The notes under the pieces are model-generated. The model was not told the DNA's origin. It ran no database searches and worked only from the letters and a program-made list of their open reading frames with translations. Below are positions 1 through 11,500 of a stretch of DNA of 64,000 nt, piece by piece. Within the stretch, counting starts at the first letter, position 1. The number at the start of each line of letters is the position of its first letter. Made by a program: the position numbers and the translations under genes. Origin of the DNA: Epiperipatus broadwayi (lineage: Eukaryota; Onychophora; Udeonychophora; Euonychophora; Peripatidae). The DNA lies in assembly GCA_028023455.1 (NCBI GenBank), contig JAQFVV010006294.1, positions 2,073,001-2,137,000 of the forward strand, written 5' to 3'.

Positions 1-558
1 CTCTATAAACTAGATTATTTTAAAAACTCCTTTCTTGGCATAATTTTATAGATGCTATTTTATGAACTGGCAAGAAGTGTTTTTACTGATTGAAACTATA
101 GATTAGTGCATAGTGATTTCATAATTGTTCCTATAGTTAGTGTTGCAAATGTGTCTTAGGAAGCACATATGTGCATTATGCCTTGCTGTTCATGTTATTG
201 TAAAATGCACTTCTGATTTAAGGTGATGCCATTTTTCTAGTTCATACAGCTCTTTTATGTAGAACTGGAACATAAGGGTCTAGACAGTTTATAAGCTGCT
301 CCAATCACCTGAACTAAGTTTAGTTATATAAATAGCAACAGGAACTGATTACCCAGTAATGAATCTCATGATTAATGACACATTTGAGGCACATTACTTC
401 TGTTAGTTAATGTAGTGCTGTAGTCTCAGAAGTATGCTGCAAATCTCCAGTTCATTCCACCATGATATTAATAGTTTAGCATTGATCTGAACACTGAATC
501 TGGTTATATAGGATATTATCTGTATAGAGAAGAAGTTATAGTTCAGTATATATTGGTG

Positions 559-561
<3 letters not shown>
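1..561. repeat. Dispersed repeat unit, left half, copy A
   Basis: This stretch matches 27834-28410 over its whole length with scattered substitutions and small indels. Both copies begin with the same 'ctctataaactagattatt' and end at 'tgctg' followed by an AT tract. In copy A the AT tract is followed by LTR element 1; the right half of the unit resumes at 21354. The left boundary lies at or before base 1, so the true end is not visible. There is no coding potential. It may be a non-autonomous transposon or an old segmental duplication. Confidence 0.8.
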
Positions 562-592
<31 letters not shown>

Positions 593-611
593 TAACCAGT
601 ATATATGTGTG

Positions 612-645
<34 letters not shown>

Positions 646-649
646 TAAC
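544..649. repeat. Two-unit tandem duplication across the host/LTR junction
   Basis: Two 53-bp units, 544-596 and 597-649, each run from 'cagtatatat' through 'tgctg' and a long TA tract to 'ttctaac'. The first part of each unit belongs to the dispersed repeat and the last seven bases are the outer end of the element 1 LTR. The duplication must therefore have arisen after element 1 inserted, probably by slippage or unequal exchange in the TA tract. Confidence 0.7.
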
Positions 650-3600
650 CTTTACTATGTGTAGCTCCACTTCCAGATAATATATGATATAAAATAAAAC
701 GGATTCTATCTCAGTTAATAATTAATAACTAAAATATTCAGCATTAAAATATTTCACTAGCTCAAATTTAAAATACGAATAAGGTTCAATTTATAAAATA
801 AATTAAATAAATATTTAATATTTTCATGAGACTTGAAGTGAAAATACAGGTGACAAGATAGATTACATTGAGCCAATATCCCACAGGATACTACCTCAAT
901 GGCATAAGAACACTATCCCACCTTTATTACTAGTTCAAATAACAAACTCATAGTATTCTTACGACTTTAATAACTTCTACTCACTAAGATTAAACTAATA
1001 ATTAAATTTTAATCTTCTATTTAATAATCTAGCTCAATAAAATAATCTCAGGTTCATAAAGTTTATTCTAAGTTAATTTAAAAATACGGTAGTAAAATAT
1101 GAGAAGAGATTTTATGTCATAATCTACTACACTGAAACTAATAATAATAAATAACAGTAACAATATTCTTCATTGTTTAACTAATTCTGTATATCTTTTC
1201 TTTTTACTATAATTTTATTACCATAATAAAATAATGAAATAATATAATATCTTCATGTAATGATATAATAAATACGTGGTAGCATTTTAATAATCTGACA
1301 AACAAAATATGTGTGGCAACTGATAGCATATAATTTAATATAATATTGTGATAACTGATTTATGACCAATAAAATAATGTAAGATTATGATTATTTAATT
1401 ATAATGAATACCAATAAAATATTTAAAAATTCTTAAATAATTCTCTATTTATCTTTTTGTGCAAAATTATATATTTGTTTCGATTATTATGCATATATCG
1501 TGATTTCATGCAGTGATGTGGAGAAATAAATAACTTGGACACAAAATTTTTGAAATAACAAAATTTAACAAAGTTTATTACTGACAACAAATAAATAAAC
1601 AATTTATTTACACTATTTACAGTGGATATCCTTAACTTTTTTTACTTTACAGTTTGATCTACCGGGTTATAAAAAAAATAATTTATATTTCAATTATATC
1701 TTTATTTAAATTTAGGAACAAAATTAAAAAAAAATGTTACTATTTGATTTCTCATTATGGTTAACTTATTACAAATATATTTATCTACTTTATTAGCAAC
1801 AGCATTTTATCCTTAATATTATTAAACTATCTTATTTTAAAAATTCATACCTAGAAAAACATTCTATAGAAAACAAAATTTTATAATGAGTATGGATTTC
1901 TCAAAATATTAAAAAAAAATTCATCTTGCAAAGTCAAAGATGTTACACAAAATATTATCCAAAATTCAGTACTAGATTTTAGTATTTATCACACAATGTT
2001 TACTAATTATAATATATTCTTCTTTAAGCCTTACTTTAGTATAATATAAGTGTAATCATCAATATATGTCTGTTAATCAATAAACAAAAAAAATATATTA
2101 TGCATATTGTTCACATAATTTACTTTGTACTATTGTATTTTAAAAATATGCAATACTTATTTTTCTCTTAAAAAAAATACTACTAAAGCTTTTAAAATTA
2201 TTATCACTTTAAAGAAAATATCTTTGTTTAGATACCCTATTTAAAAAAAAATTTATATTTCATTTCCGAAATAAAATTCAAAATATATTCTATGATTCTT
2301 TCTTCCCTTAGAATACTTTGGATCTTCAATTTTAAGTTATAATATTCTGCTCCTTATAAGCAAATAAACTAATCTTATACAAAAACGATAGCATAACCTA
2401 AGTTCTAAATTATTTATCATTTCTCTTAAAGTTATCTTACTGAACGATGCAGTTACATGAAATAAAGATAGCGAAAACAGATGCATAGGATTAAGGAAGA
2501 AAGCTAGAGTATTACTCTTAACATATCTCAAAATCATGGCACAGTGCGAAGAGGTAGGACATTTACCTGCCTAATATCCTCTAGTACAGGCACGATGTTA
2601 AAGCTATTTCTTCAGCTTTATTAGAACATCAAATATTTAAATAAATATAAACACTGTCCAAATAAAATGTGTATCAGTCATAGGGCTTTGTTAACTATGC
2701 TGATATTCACATAAAGACTAAATATTATTTCCATTCCTTATAACATCCTATTTCTTAAAACATCATCTTGGTTTCCTGTTCACTAAGTACTTCCAAGCCA
2801 CTATCTCAACATTATTTCTCAAGATTTTCCACATCTTATATCGATAAATAACTATCTGCATTTACAAAACAATAAATAAAATTCATTAATAGTTAAACAA
2901 TCTTACTATCCCATAAGAAAAGTTGCTTACTTCATTGCTCTGTATATTTAATCATATACAATCTACTTAGACAATATTTGAATATCCAATAACATGAAAA
3001 TTTTAAAAGAATCACATAATTATTTGTTATGTTGGATTATATCACTAATAAAAAAAAAATAATCTCGTATGCATATTTTCAAATCAATCCTATCTCATAA
3101 TGTTTTTTTTTAAAAGTGTTGTATGAAATGCGGTACATATAAGTAAAAAAACTTTTACACTTCATTCTTCCAATTTATGGATGATCTAAAGAAAACAAAA
3201 AAATATACATTATAAATTATCAATAGTTATTATTACCAATAACCTTTATCTAGTCATCGTGTTCAGTAGGCTTCCTTTATCCACTTGAGCATTGCAGATA
3301 TATAAAAAAAATTCACACCCATACACTTTATATTAAAATATTTTTAGCTAAATTATTAGATTGTTATATTATAAAATTTTAATATTAATAAATTAATGTT
3401 TTTATGTTTTTCCTAATCTTATATAAAAATTTAGATTTAAACTAGGTTAACAAAATAAAAGGAATCAAAACTATAATTACATATTTTCTTGATGATAGTT
3501 CCTGATAAGTCCAAAATGCTTATTATTTTCTCTAGAGTTTTCCAAAAATATTCTCCTCCAAGCACGTTAAAGTTTAAAATAAAAATAATTATTAATCCAT

Positions 3601-5417
3601 TTAGTACAATTTAGAAAATAATCCTTGGTTTTAATTTTTAGGACGATAATATTAATTAATCCCGTGAAGCTTCTTAATCTTCTCTACCAATATTCTCTGC
3701 ATATCCAATGCATCAATCCATTTAATTTAACTTTAAAAATATTTGATAAACTTTTAAGTACTATTTGTATTTCCATGGATCCATTTTTTATTCAACTATG
3801 TGTTCACTTTTTTATATATGTTTCCTTCTTGATACATTTAAACTTTCGTTTGGTATTTTTATAAATCTCTTTTAAAAAATAAAAAAAAAATGTTACCTTC
3901 AGAAAGGATATAACATTTTACTCCTTTGAATATCATATTATATAAAATAATTCATGAAATATAATTGTCTTATTACTATTTAAAAATAAATCTTGGATAA
4001 ACTTATAAATAATATGTTTCAATACATTTTTTCATTAGACTCCGTATGAAGTCCGTGCTGTGGTTTTTTTTTTATGTACCAAAAAAGTTATCCGGTTATG
4101 CATAAATAAAGCTGTATCAATAAATATTTCAAATATTTTTTCAGTATTACAATTTATATCCATTTCATTTTGTAGTATATCCATTTTTTATTGCGTAGTT
4201 TAGGTTAAATTTTTAGATAAAATACGACTGGTAAGTACTTTAAAAAATTAGAAAATCATCTCCATGAAGTTTCTAAATATATATATATTTTTTTAAAACT
4301 TTCTTTTGCAAAACACTTTAAAATTATCAATTAGTTTTTGCAAAATAAACGATAAGAAAGTACAAAAAAAAAATTGACTTTCTCCAGTTTCAATACATTA
4401 TTAATCTCCCCCTATACCCCCGTGCAATTCATATTTATAGTCTGTAAGAATACCTATTCCTATTGGTTAATTCTTACTTTAGCTTGAGAACAAATTTACA
4501 TATTTTTAGTTTATAGTAGAATTGAATTTCAAAATTAGAAATTGTGACGTAATGAACTTAAAATATTATTTAAAATATTAATTTTAAATAAATTATTATT
4601 TTATTAAAACCATTTAAACATTTAAAATAACTTTTAAAACAATTTTAATAACTTATTCCATTTCTTAACATTCAATTTATCTATTTTTATTTAAATAAAA
4701 TATTTAATTTTTATATTATGAATGTATTCGTCTTTATTACATTATTTAAACATGTTATACGATAGTTAACTTAATGTTTAATACTATTTACTTTTATGAT
4801 AGGCAATAATTCTATCCAATTCTATAATATAACTTTTAAAATATTTTAAACTTTGTTATTATTTCCAACAAGCATGTGTGTGAGAGTATACATTAAAAGT
4901 CACATGATTAATAACTTTGACAGACGATTTTTAATCTATTTCTCTGCCTAGATTTATAAAATTGATACACTTATTATATTATATAAAATAATTATAAAAA
5001 ATTTGGAAGAAAAATTTAGAAAATATAGAATTAGATATAATTTTCACCATCACAAGGTTTATTTTTAAAATATATTATATTAATTTTGACTATTTAAATG
5101 TGATTACAAATCTAAATATAACATTTATTAAATTATACTTTTTAAACTATTAAAATCGGATTTTTAAATATACTTTTAATTTTTATAGCTGTGTTATTTA
5201 ATATGGCCAGCTTTTACAATCATATGCAACAATATTTTAAGCTTTACATAACTATTTTTAAATGATTTTATACTACGTATTCTCTTTAGCTTCAAATTGT
5301 GCTTTAAAGATATAATTGACTTAATATAATTAATGTATTAAAAGAACATATTCTAAAATTTAAAATTTTTAGTAATTGACTGTTATAAACTATTACTGAC
5401 CTATAGAAAAGGGCACA
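644..5417 (-). repeat. Element 1 downstream (3') LTR
   Basis: It aligns end to end with 8524-13250. In the stretches compared by eye the two differ at about one to two bases per 100, plus small indels. This copy retains two short segments, around 2790-2830 and 2875-2900, that are missing from the other LTR. The LTR is extremely AT-rich. Short ORFs inside it occur at the same places in both LTRs simply because the LTRs are copies, and none looks like a real gene. Confidence 0.88.
4431..4440 (-). promoter_or_regulatory. TATA box in element 1 3' LTR
   Basis: The minus strand reads CTATAAATAT, followed about 15 bases later by a short G-rich patch (GCACGGGGGTATAGGGGGAG), in an otherwise AT-only region. 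It lies about 1 kb inside the LTR start, which would give a U3 of about 1 kb and an R-U5 of more than 3.7 kb. The identical motif is present in the other LTR. Confidence 0.5.
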
Positions 5418-5420
5418 TAA

Positions 5421-5430
5421 CCTCCTCCTT
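5421..5430 (-). promoter_or_regulatory. Polypurine tract of element 1
   Basis: On the minus strand AAGGAGGAGG is followed by TTA and then the LTR start TGTGCCC. This is the expected position and composition for the primer of plus-strand DNA synthesis, and it supports the minus-strand orientation. Confidence 0.7.
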
Positions 5431-5628
5431 CGAACAAAAATTTTAAATTAAACATCTATCTTAATATTTACTCTATCTATTGATACTTAATATCTTTATC
5501 ATTTGCTATAACCAAATTCTATCTTGTACTATTGAAATATAAAAGAATATACTGTTTTTAATACAAACTTATAAAATATTTGAACATTACACTCAGAATC
5601 TCAAGTAGTAATACTAAAAAAAAAATTT

Positions 5629-5817
5629 CTATACTTCTGATGGGTATGGGATTAGACTCCTAGCATTGTATGTCCCTTTTTCACCATCTGGTGTAGTCAA
5701 CACAAAAGCATTTTCTCCTACTTTGCTAAAAATCTTATATGGACCCTCGTATAACTCAAGAAATTTCTTAAATTGATTTCTTTGAAGGTTATGACATTTT
5801 AAAGTTTTATATTTGTT
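5629..5817 (-). CDS. Predicted second exon of element 1 ORF: integrase GPY/F domain
   Basis: The minus-strand frame starting at 5817 encodes 62 residues and a stop. It includes LELYEGPYKIF, then a GENAFVL strand, a TPDGEKG turn and a closing SLIPYP. This is the GPY/F module at the C-terminus of Ty3/gypsy integrases: GPY box, hydrophobic strand, glycine turn, final LxPY. No Met lies at a useful place. Directly upstream is an acceptor-like tract, TTATTTTTTTTACAG (ending 5818). A donor-like AAG|GTGAGA lies at 5952 inside the upstream ORF, and splicing 5952-5818 (135 nt) keeps the frame in phase 0. The alternative is that this is simply a frame-broken piece of the same ancestral pol. The domain call is strong; the splice is an inference. 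Confidence 0.7.
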   Translation of the reverse strand, partial: NKYKTLKCHNLQRNQFKKFLELYEGPYKIFSKVGENAFVLTTPDGEKGTYNARSLIPYPSEV

Positions 5818-5892
5818 CTGTAAAAAAAATAAGGCTATAACTTTATATTTTTTTAAATATACGTCTTATCTAGAAATTATTTATCTTAATCA

Positions 5893-7707
5893 TTAGGTAT
5901 TTTCTTTTCTAAATCTAAACTTTAATTCTCTCTCGACTCCCTTAAGTCTCACCTTAACTTTTCCTATCTTCTTTCCTTTATTAAGATTATTCTTAAGAAA
6001 ATCTGTCATGAATTTCTCGTACTTTAGACATTTAAGTCTTACTTTTATCTTGCTTATATCTCTATTCTGATTAAATTTTTCTCTTATAAATTCACTATTA
6101 GGTATCAAGTTTCTAATTCCTTTAAACAATATTTCTTTAGAAATATCAAATTGTAAACGAATATTTCTATCATTACCACTACATTTAGGTATCACATCTT
6201 GCATTTTATTTTTAAATTTATTACTACTTTTATCAATAATTTTTGGTAACTCATGTTCCAACAACTTTAAATACTTTTGCTCTGAAGAGTTTGACTTTAT
6301 CTCTGTAAATTTACCAAATCTCTTATCATCAATATAATATTTTTTAAAACTATTAAGTTGATCTATAGTTCTTTTACCCACTAATCTTTCATAGGATTTA
6401 CTCACTCCTATCATCTCATTAGTCAATTTAAAATATTCTTTGGGATTTTTCAATATTCTTCTGTATATTTCATTCCTACTATTAACTATTTCAATAGATT
6501 TTTTCTGAATCTCCTTTTCTTCATAAATCATTTCATTATCTATAATAGTTTTTTCAACAAATATCTTGGTTTCTTTACTAGCGAATTTAATATAAGACTC
6601 ATCTTTTTTAAACTCATCATCTGATATCTTAACAAATGATACATCATTATATCTATCTTTATCTCCTAATTTAACAGAATCTATGTTTTCTGCTGTCAAA
6701 TTACTGCATAAGTTAATATCCTTATTATCTATCTCAATGAATTGTGGATTTTCCTTATTTACCATCTCTACAATTTCTTCGTCATCTACCACATTTTCAC
6801 TAACTAAATTAATAGATTCTTTACTCTTCTCCGTATCTGTACTAGTTATATTAACAGATTTATCACTTATTTCAAGAGATACTTTCTTATGTGCTATATC
6901 CTTATCAAATATTTCAATTGATGGATTAGATTCAATTTCTATAATCTTTAATTCAATATTTTGAGATTTATTTTCCTCCTCTAATTTATTTTTCAAATTA
7001 GTATCTACTACTTTAACATCTCGACTAACTATCCCAACAGATGACTTTTCATCTTCAACATTTTTATGAACTAAATCAGTAGGTTTACAAAGTTTTTCCT
7101 TATAAGATTTATTTTCTTCTACATTTCTTCTGAAAGATTTACCATCTTCTAAATCAGAATCTAATTTCAGATTACATTTACTCAGATTTTCATCAAGAAT
7201 ATCAGACTTAACTTCTGAATTTATATTACTTTTATTCATATTTTCAATAAGAATATCAAATTTTACATTACTATCTTCTCTATTTTTACTCATATTTTCA
7301 TTAAGAGCTTTTATATTCTCTCTAATTTTATTCATATTTTCATTAAGAATATTAAATTTTATATTAATATCTTCTCTATCTTTAATCATATTTTCATTAA
7401 GAATATCTTCTCTATTTTTTCTATTATCTTCTTTCATCTCCTTCATCATCAATAACATTTGAGATATTTGGGAGTTCTCTACCTCCTTTTTAGGCACTAT
7501 TATCTTTTCTTCCACTGTTTTAATTTCCATAACCTCTTCTTTTATCTTACTATCTATAATTTGGACACTATCTACAACTGTTTCCATTTCAATTAAGTTT
7601 TCTATTTCTCGTTTCTCCTCACAACTTTCATCGACAATAAACTCAGATATTTCACTCTCTAAATTATTATCTTGATTATCCATTTTTTTACAAATATGCT
7701 TTTTCAA
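5893..7707 (-). CDS. Element 1 ORF: coiled-coil Gag-like protein fused to integrase C-terminal region
   Basis: A 604-residue uninterrupted ORF, by far the longest in the window. Residues 80-185 contain a Met/Asn/Glu-rich coiled coil built from 4-5 repeats of about 25 residues with the core ILNENM(N/S)K. Residues 215-400 hold a second, acidic set of looser repeats containing runs such as DKSVNI and IEIDNKDINL. Around residues 430-446 the segment NEMIGVSKSYERLVGKR resembles the TG-x-S-P-x-E-L-x-x-G-R box that ends the gypsy integrase core. It is followed by a Lys-rich helical region (475-505) like the stretch before GPY/F. The protease, RT, RNase H and integrase catalytic core are absent. A splice donor AAG|GTGAGA near codon 585 would swap the last 19 codons for the GPY/F exon. 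No zinc knuckle is visible. It may act as a structural or accessory protein, but its function is unknown. The Met at 7707 opens the frame; a second Met at residue 9 is possible. Confidence 0.8.
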   Translation of the reverse strand: MKKHICKKMDNQDNNLESEISEFIVDESCEEKREIENLIEMETVVDSVQIIDSKIKEEVMEIKTVEEKIIVPKKEVENSQISQMLLMMKEMKEDNRKNREDILNENMIKDREDINIKFNILNENMNKIRENIKALNENMSKNREDSNVKFDILIENMNKSNINSEVKSDILDENLSKCNLKLDSDLEDGKSFRRNVEENKSYKEKLCKPTDLVHKNVEDEKSSVGIVSRDVKVVDTNLKNKLEEENKSQNIELKIIEIESNPSIEIFDKDIAHKKVSLEISDKSVNITSTDTEKSKESINLVSENVVDDEEIVEMVNKENPQFIEIDNKDINLCSNLTAENIDSVKLGDKDRYNDVSFVKISDDEFKKDESYIKFASKETKIFVEKTIIDNEMIYEEKEIQKKSIEIVNSRNEIYRRILKNPKEYFKLTNEMIGVSKSYERLVGKRTIDQLNSFKKYYIDDKRFGKFTEIKSNSSEQKYLKLLEHELPKIIDKSSNKFKNKMQDVIPKCSGNDRNIRLQFDISKEILFKGIRNLIPNSEFIREKFNQNRDISKIKVRLKCLKYEKFMTDFLKNNLNKGKKIGKVKVRLKGVERELKFRFRKENT

Positions 7708-8289
7708 AACTCAATATTTAAACAATATATTACTATTAATGTTTCATAAAAATAGTTCCTTACCAGTTTCTTTTATCCCTATCTAACCATCACCCACAAT
7801 AAACTATAGATAATACCTCTTTTACACCTCATACAATCTAATCCTAAATAACAATAACGATTAACATTATGTGTGTCACAACATTATTTCCCACATGCAC
7901 GATTCACAGATATTTTGCACATATTAAAGCATTTTCAAAATATATTTTTAATATTTCAATAATTGACATGGTCATAGTAAATACTAAATAATCGTTAGCC
8001 ATATATGCATATTTTAAAATTTATTTGCTAATTGTTTTACAACAATATAGTACTATTTTTAAGCAATCAAATCATCTATCACATAAAATTGCAATATTTT
8101 TAGTAATAAGCACTTAGTTCACTATAATAATCAAATCCTAAATAATTATTGCTATAATAAAATATTAAATTATCTATCTTCTGTGAGATATACCTATCAA
8201 TAATTTTCAAAGTTACGCGAACAAATTCTAATACTAACTATTGTATTGTATATTCTTAATTACTTTCCTAATATATCTCATAGCCTAAA
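7708..8289 (-). other. Element 1 leader between primer-site cluster and ORF
   Basis: AT-rich minus-strand 5' leader with no ORF of note. I see no strong motif in it apart from scattered short AT runs. Confidence 0.4.
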
Positions 8290-8524
8290 TGTTTGGGTAC
8301 CACAATCTGAACTATCGATTGTAGTCCCAACAACACATCGTGCAGTCACATTGGAAGAGCAAAATCTAACCGAGACTTCCCCATGTCATGTAAGACCATT
8401 ATACTCTCCCATTTTAAACACTCGGGCCCAACACGTTGCTGGCACCATAATCTAACCTGTATGTTGGTTGAATCTGATGCCCTTACTAACATATCTCGAG
8501 CCCCTAAAGTTGGCATGCCATAAT
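8290..8524 (-). repeat. Primer binding site of element 1 with degenerate tandem copies
   Basis: Just inside the upstream LTR the minus strand reads GGTTAGA-TTA-TGGCATGCCAAC followed by GGGGCTCGAG. This matches, with small insertions, the complement of a tRNA-Lys 3' end (TGGCGCCCAACGTGGGGCTCGA, known family sequence). The block is repeated at about 60-85-bp spacing, at about 8446-8457 (AGATTATGGTGCCAGCAACG...GGGCCCGAG), more weakly near 8362, and again near 8300. Each copy carries the last bases of the LTR followed by the TGG start. This is therefore a tandem array of LTR-end/primer-site units in increasing decay. Confidence 0.55.
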
Positions 8525-11500
8525 CTAACCTTTACTATGTGTAGCTCCACTTCCAGATAATATATGATATAAAATAAAATGGATTCTATCTCAGTTAATA
8601 ATTAATAACTAAAATATTCAGCATTAAAATATTTCACTAGCTCAAATTTAAAATACGAATATGGTTCAATTTATAAAATAAATTAAATAAATATTTAATA
8701 ATTTCATGAGACTTGAAGTGAAAATACAGGTGACAAGATAGATTACATTGAGCCAATATCCCACAGGATACTACCTCAATGGCATAAGAACACTATCCCC
8801 CCTTTATTACTAGTTCAAATAACAAACTCATAGTATTCTTACGACTTTAATAACTTCTACTCACTAAGATTAAACTAATAATTAAATTTTAATCTTCTAT
8901 TTAATAATCTAGCTCAATAAAATAATCTCAGGTTCATAAAGTTTATTCTAAGTTAATTTAAAAATACGGTAGTAAAATATGAGAAGGGATTTTATGTCAT
9001 AATCTACTACACTGAAACTAATAATAATAAATAACAGTAATAATATTCTTCATTGTTTAACTAATTCTGTATATCTTTTCTTTTTACTATAATTTTATTA
9101 CCATAATAAAATAATGAAATAATATAATATGATCTTATATCTTCATGTAATGATATAATAAATATGTGGTAGCATTTTAATAATCTGACAAACAAAATAT
9201 GTGTGGCAACTGATAGCATATAATTTAATATAATTATGTGATAACTGATTTATGACCAATAAAATAATGTAAGATTATGATTATTTAATTATAATGAATA
9301 CCAATAAAATATTTAAAAATTCTTAAATAATTCTCTATTTATCTTTTTGTGCAAAATTATATATTTGTTTCGATTATTATGCATATATCATTATTTCATG
9401 CAGCGATGTGGAGAAATAAATAACTCGGACACAAAATTTTTGAAATAACAAAATTTAACAAAGTTTATTACTAACACCAAATAAATAAACAATTTATTTA
9501 CACTATTTACAGTGGATATCCTTAACTTTTTTTACTTTACAGTTTGATCTACCAGGTTATAAAAAAAATAATTTATATTTCAATTATATCTTTATTTAAA
9601 TTTAGGAACAAAATTTAAAAAAATGTTACTATTTGATTTCTCATTATGGTTAACTTATTACAAATATATTTATCTACTTTATTAGCAACAGCATTTTATT
9701 CTTAATATTATTAAACTATCTTATTTTAAAAATTCATACCTAGAAAAACATTCTATAGAAAACAAAATTTTATAATGAGTATGGATTTCTCAAAATATTA
9801 AAAAAAATTTCATCTTGCAAAGTCAAAGATGTTACACAAAATATTATCCAAAATTCAGTACTAGATTTTAGTATTTATCACACAATGTTTACTAATCATA
9901 ATATATTCTTCTTTAAGCCTTACTTTAGTATAATATAAGTGTAATCATCAATATATGTCTGTTAATCAATAAACAAAAAAAATATATTATGCATATTGTT
10001 CACATAATTTACTTTGTACTATTGTATTTTAAAAATATGCAATACTTATTTTTCTCTTAAAAAAAAAATAATACTAAAGCTTTTAAAATTATTATCACTT
10101 TAAAGAAAATATCTTTGTTTAGATACCCTATTTAAAAAAAATTTTATATTTCATTTCCGAAATAAAATTCAAAATATATTCTATGATTCTTTCTTTCCTT
10201 AGGATACTTTGGATCTTCAATTTGAAGTTATAATATTCTGCTCCTTATAAGAAAATAAACTAATCTTATACAAAAACGATAGCATAATCTAAGTTCTAAA
10301 TTATTTATCATTTCTCTTAAACATATCTTACTGAACGATGCAGTTACATGAAATAAAGATAGCAAAAACAGATGCATAGGATTAAGGAAGAAAGCTAGAA
10401 TATTACTCTTAACATATCTCAAAATCATGGCACAGTGCGAAGAGGTAGGACATTTACCTGCCTAATATCCTCTAGTACAGGCACGATGTTAAAGCTATTT
10501 CTTCAACTTTATTAGAACATCAAATATTTAAATAAATATAAACACTGTCCAAATAAAATGTGTATCAGTCATAGGGCTTTGTTAACTATGCTGATATTCA
10601 CATAAAGACTAAATATTATTTCCATTCCTTATAACATCCTATTTCTTAAAACATCATCTTGGTTTCCTGTTCACTAAGTATTTTCCACATCTTACATTGA
10701 TAAATAACTATCTGCATTTACAAAACAATACAATCTTACTATCCCATAAGAAAAGTTGCTTACTTCATTGCTCTGTATGTTTAATCATATACAATCTACT
10801 TAGACAATATTTGAATATCCAATAACATGAAAATTTTAAAAGAATCACATAATTATTTGTTATGTTGGATTATATCACTAATAAAAAAAAATAATCTCGT
10901 ATGCATATTTTCAAATCAATTCTATCTCATAATGTTTTTTTTTTAATGTTGTATGAAATGCAGTACATATAAGTAAAAAACTTTTACACTTCATTCTTCC
11001 AATTTATGGATGATCTAAAGAAAACAAAAAAATATACATTATAAATTATCAATAGTTATTATTATTACCAATAACCTTTATCTAGTCATCGTGTTCAGTA
11101 GGCTTTCTTTATCCACTTGAGCATTGCAGATATATAAAAAAAATTCACACCCATACACTTTATATTAAAATATTTTTAGCTAAATTATTAGATTGTTATA
11201 TTATAAAATTTTAATATTAATAAATTTATGTTTTTATGTTTTTCCTAATCTTATATAAAAATTTAGATTTAAACTAGGTTAACAAAATAAAAGGAATCAA
11301 AACTAATTACATATTTTCTTGATGATAGTTCCTGATAAGTCCAAAATGCTTATTATTTTCTCTAGAGTTTTCCAAAAATGTTCTCCTCCAAGTGCGTTAA
11401 AGTTTAAAATAAAAATAATTATTAATCCATTTAGTACAATTTAGAAAATAATCCTTGGTTTTAATTTTTAGGACGATAATATTAATTAATCCCGTGAAGC

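Noticed and set aside
2337-2537. 66-codon minus ORF present again at 10228-10428, seemingly conserved
   Set aside because: The two copies are simply the same position in the two LTRs of element 1. No domain and AT-driven composition.
3625-3864. 79-codon plus ORF present again at 11455-11694
   Set aside because: Same reason: LTR duplicates, no ATG-linked signal or domain, opposite strand to the element.
6683-6964. 93-codon plus ORF
   Set aside because: Antisense shadow of the 604-codon element 1 ORF.
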